NCBI RefSeq assembly: GCF_947623445.1
Contig: NC_135246.1
Span: 1,118,501 to 1,182,500, forward strand
Length of the DNA stretch: 64,000 nucleotides
DNA from: Clavelina lepadiformis
Taxonomy: Eukaryota > Chordata > Ascidiacea > Aplousobranchia > Clavelinidae
Direction: 5' to 3'
The notes under the pieces are model-generated. The model was given only the letters and a program-made list of their open reading frames with translations. It ran no database searches and was not told where the DNA came from. Every line of letters begins with the position of its first letter. Positions within the stretch are counted from its first letter, which is position 1. The translations under genes and the position numbers were made by a program. Below, piece after piece: positions 61,701 to 64,000 of this stretch.

Positions 61701-63060
61701 ATCTATGTAGTGATCTTCTGTGTGCAATGTTAAGCCGACAGTTATATTTAGTCCTTGCAATGTTGTTGGGTAAGTGCCAGGATATATGCTTGTGTTGGCA
61801 ATTTCAACAAACGTTAGCTGTGGCTGCTATTTGGTAACCTCATACTGTGGTTTACGTATGTGCCGGTAAGGCGGCGAGAAAGTTTAAGCAGGCCTAAAAA
61901 ATTTTTGCGTTTTTCTAAGCTTACATGGACCTTCATTTAAGTTTTCTTGATCTGGTATAAAGTGCACAACCTGATGACGTCACAATTTGCGAAGCTTGGG
62001 TCTAGTATACAAAAGCATCCTGTGGTTGTGCACTTGTATGCTTGACCCAGTTTGCTAATATACGTCAATGCTGCGACATTGCTGTTGACTGACCCGAAGA
62101 AGTTCTTTTTATCAGGCCATGCATTCAGTCGCCTGCTTTGCTGGGTATTGCCTATAACAGAATAACAGATCTCTTTGTCTGCTAATCCGATTCGGTCTTT
62201 TAATAAAAGAGAAGGCTGCCAATTAGATAAATTGAACTTCCCATTATACTCGGTCCTCTGGGAATTTGTATTGTGTGCCGGGATGCCCTTGCAGTTATTG
62301 ATCGAAAACAACCAAATCCGTTTGAAATATTCTCCTGTGTAATAACTAATAACTAATAACACATATTTAGTGACCAAATGCAAACATAAGCTTAATTGCT
62401 GTTTTACTGTGGGCAACGTAGTTCGTTGTAAATTCACGTTTGAGTTTGTTCGTTGACATTTCTCTTAGGTTTTAATCACTTTAAACGTATTAACTTGATT
62501 CGTAGTAGTGAAGTAGTCGATTTTATATATTGTAGTGCCGAAGAGTATTTTGACTAACAAGGTCCCTTCGTCGGAATTGATGACAATACCCCTGTCAGAG
62601 GCGAAAACACCAGCGACTTCAAAATACAGCACAACTACTATTATCACCACTTCGTCATCTACAACAGCAGCACAAACAACTACAACAACAACTACAGCAA
62701 GATACGTCAAACCGAAAAGTGAGCCTAATTTCGAACATGTATTCAATAATATACATAACAGTATTTATTTAATAATTGGTATAACTTGTGTGTAAACTGG
62801 AACACCCAAAGTCGTCATAAATAGTTATAGCACCTTATTAATACATGCAGAGTGTAATGTTTTATGTCTGTTTAATTTAATACATTGAAGTGCATTCTTT
62901 CGCCAAGTGGTATTTATCTCGTGTACCATTGCAGTCATTTCTCCTATCATCAAAACCGACACCAACCAATCAAAATCAAGGATTTTTCAAATTACTCAAC
63001 AGTCGCGTGTTTCTACGACTACATTGGAAACGACGGATACCACTAGCACAACCGATTTTG
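58799..63060 (+). CDS. Tandem SUEL-lectin membrane protein, partial (EVA1C-like)
   Basis: Five linked exons, all phase 1 to phase 1: 58799-58915, 59266-59403, 59576-59701, 62536-62718, 62935-63060. The first encodes the C-terminal half of a SUEL/rhamnose-binding lectin domain (NECHDRRVCQL ... FGLDPCPDTTKYLKVGYKC); the next two form a second SUEL domain (LQRRGSCRHH ... LRIRCPY ... CHLSHHSVMDEIIARC, HRQQKC ... LQMEYSC). The last two encode a Ser/Thr-rich stem (TTTIITTSSSTTAAQTTTT; RVSTTTLETTDTTSTTDFG) suited to O-glycosylation. Two SUEL domains plus a stem fit EVA-1/EVA1C, a SLIT-binding membrane protein; a latrophilin or other lectin is possible. The first half of SUEL1, the start and the TM exon were not found. 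The donor of the second exon (GTGAAC) is weak. Confidence 0.7.
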
Positions 63061-63297
63061 GTAAGGCATCAATATTTTTTGGGTGTGATACGATGAAGTG
63101 CAAATGTTTTAAATTTTTATTGTGAAATGCGGCTGCCACCATGATATGAAGATCACTTGAGAAACCTCCACAAAGGGGCTGCATGTTGGCTTGTTTTTGC
63201 TCCAAACAGTTCCTGTTTATCACAACGAAAAACAAAACGCTTATCGTTGACTTAAAATATTCACACGGACTTAATTCAAGTGTTAAAAGATCCTCCG
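63061..63297. other. Downstream of the last recognised SUEL-gene exon
   Basis: Probably intron of the SUEL-lectin gene. A short phase-1 candidate exon ending MK/GTATCC at about 63288-63310 is too weak to call. Confidence 0.3.
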
Positions 63298-63816
63298 TCA
63301 GCACAAATGAAGGTATCCATGACTATCTACGGTCATGTCTTTGCTTGCGTTCAGGGTCTTTGGCGCGTGAACCGGTGTCACGTATTTTGCTTCAATACTG
63401 CAAAGTTTTAGTTTCCTTTCCTCGTCTTCATTTTTGTCTTCCGACTTCCCTGCAGGGAAGATTTTCTGCGGACAAGGAGGAGCACCCAGCTGCATCCAGC
63501 TCCGCACGTCTTTCCGATCCGCTGAATCCGCGCTCCTACTTGCTTGGACCGCATTCATGTGGGTGTAATCCACCGAATTGGTGGTTGCGGGTGGGCTGAG
63601 ATTACTCTTGGGGAATTGAAAATGTCCCGGGTCCACCGTTTGGTCGGGCCACCTGTTGGGTAAAGGGGATCGGACATCCGTGTTTGGGGTAAAGATTTTC
63701 GGTGGAAGGGGCGGCAAGTTTGCGGACCTGACTGAGCTTTCTCCCGCAAATGGGGCGACACGACGACTGTCTTTTCGACTTCGTTTGGGTTTTGTGTAGT
63801 TCAAATTTCCCTTCAA
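63298..63816 (-). other. Long open frame at the right edge, minus strand
   Basis: About 172 codons open on the minus strand (a few more upstream), ending TGA at 63298. It is Pro/Ser/Lys-rich and hydrophilic (NLPPLPPKIFTPNTDVRSP, KSEDKNEDEERKLKLCS) and so would be intrinsically disordered. No family recognised. The region is locally GC-richer than its surroundings. It could be a coding exon of a minus-strand gene continuing past the window or overlapping an intron of the SUEL gene. A 138-codon frame is open on the plus strand at 63183-63599 too, which weakens the case. Confidence 0.3.
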
Positions 63817-63850
63817 ACTGGCGTTTGTTTCTTCACTGGCAGGTGGGGAT

Positions 63851-64000
63851 ACGTCGATATCTGTTCAATATTGTACCTTGTTCATGGCTGTGGTTATAAC
63901 ACACAGCACTTCTTCATAGTCTATTCACTATACAGTCTTTATTAATAAAGAAAACCTAGTTAATTACAGCAGTAGGTGTAGTTTTACATTTTCAAGTGAA
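63851..64000. other. Right edge
   Basis: AT-rich; nothing recognised. Confidence 0.4.

Noticed and set aside
62465-62746. Minus-strand frame rich in Val (VVVVVV)
   Set aside because: It is the complement of the Thr-rich stem exon of the SUEL-lectin gene.

Overview
This is eukaryotic, animal DNA: AT-rich, with many short GT-AG introns and metazoan gene families. An invertebrate chordate (ascidian tunicate) is my best guess, from the compact genes, the lectin/EGF families and possible spliced-leader acceptors just upstream of start codons. That assignment is inference.

Layout. (1) 0.95-13.0 kb: a tandem segmental duplication (units of about 5.8 and 6.2 kb), each unit carrying a complete 9-exon SLC18-type vesicular amine transporter gene on the minus strand. 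(2) 13.9-16.5 kb: a third, diverged and oppositely oriented SLC18 gene. Exon 4 and its flanking introns are nearly identical between the second and third genes, and the second gene carries an extra truncated exon of the third-gene type. (3) 17.4-19.6 kb: a minus-strand selenoprotein F (SELENOF/Sep15) gene, lacking its signal-peptide exon, with an in-frame UGA, a convincing SECIS element, and a second copy of the UGA-bearing exon. (4) 20-29 kb: mostly gene-free, with a dead hAT transposase, hAT-type MITEs, a broken C2H2 zinc-finger gene and diverged tandem repeats. (5) 29.6-32.9 kb: a complete 9-exon cytochrome P450 (CYP2 clan), followed by a P450 gene fragment. (6) 33.85-35.23 kb: a local duplication enclosing three tRNA-Pro-like sequences. 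(7) 35.6-37.3 kb: a decayed EGF / C-type lectin / EGF gene. (8) 38.4-42.1 kb, minus: a complete galactose-3-O-sulfotransferase-type enzyme. (9) 43.7-49.9 kb: a complete 15-exon MLH1 mismatch-repair gene. (10) 50-58.8 kb: sparse, with a cysteine-rich terminal exon, a MITE and tandem repeats. (11) 58.8-63.1 kb: part of a membrane-lectin-like gene with tandem SUEL domains and a Ser/Thr-rich stem (EVA1C-like); its N-terminus was not found and its C-terminus probably lies beyond the window.

The genes do not form a pathway. The most interesting signals are the duplicated selenocysteine exon in SELENOF, the chimeric exon structure in the SLC18 cluster and the tRNA-Pro repeat cluster. All exon structures were read by eye from splice sites, reading phase and recalled family sequences; no alignment was run.
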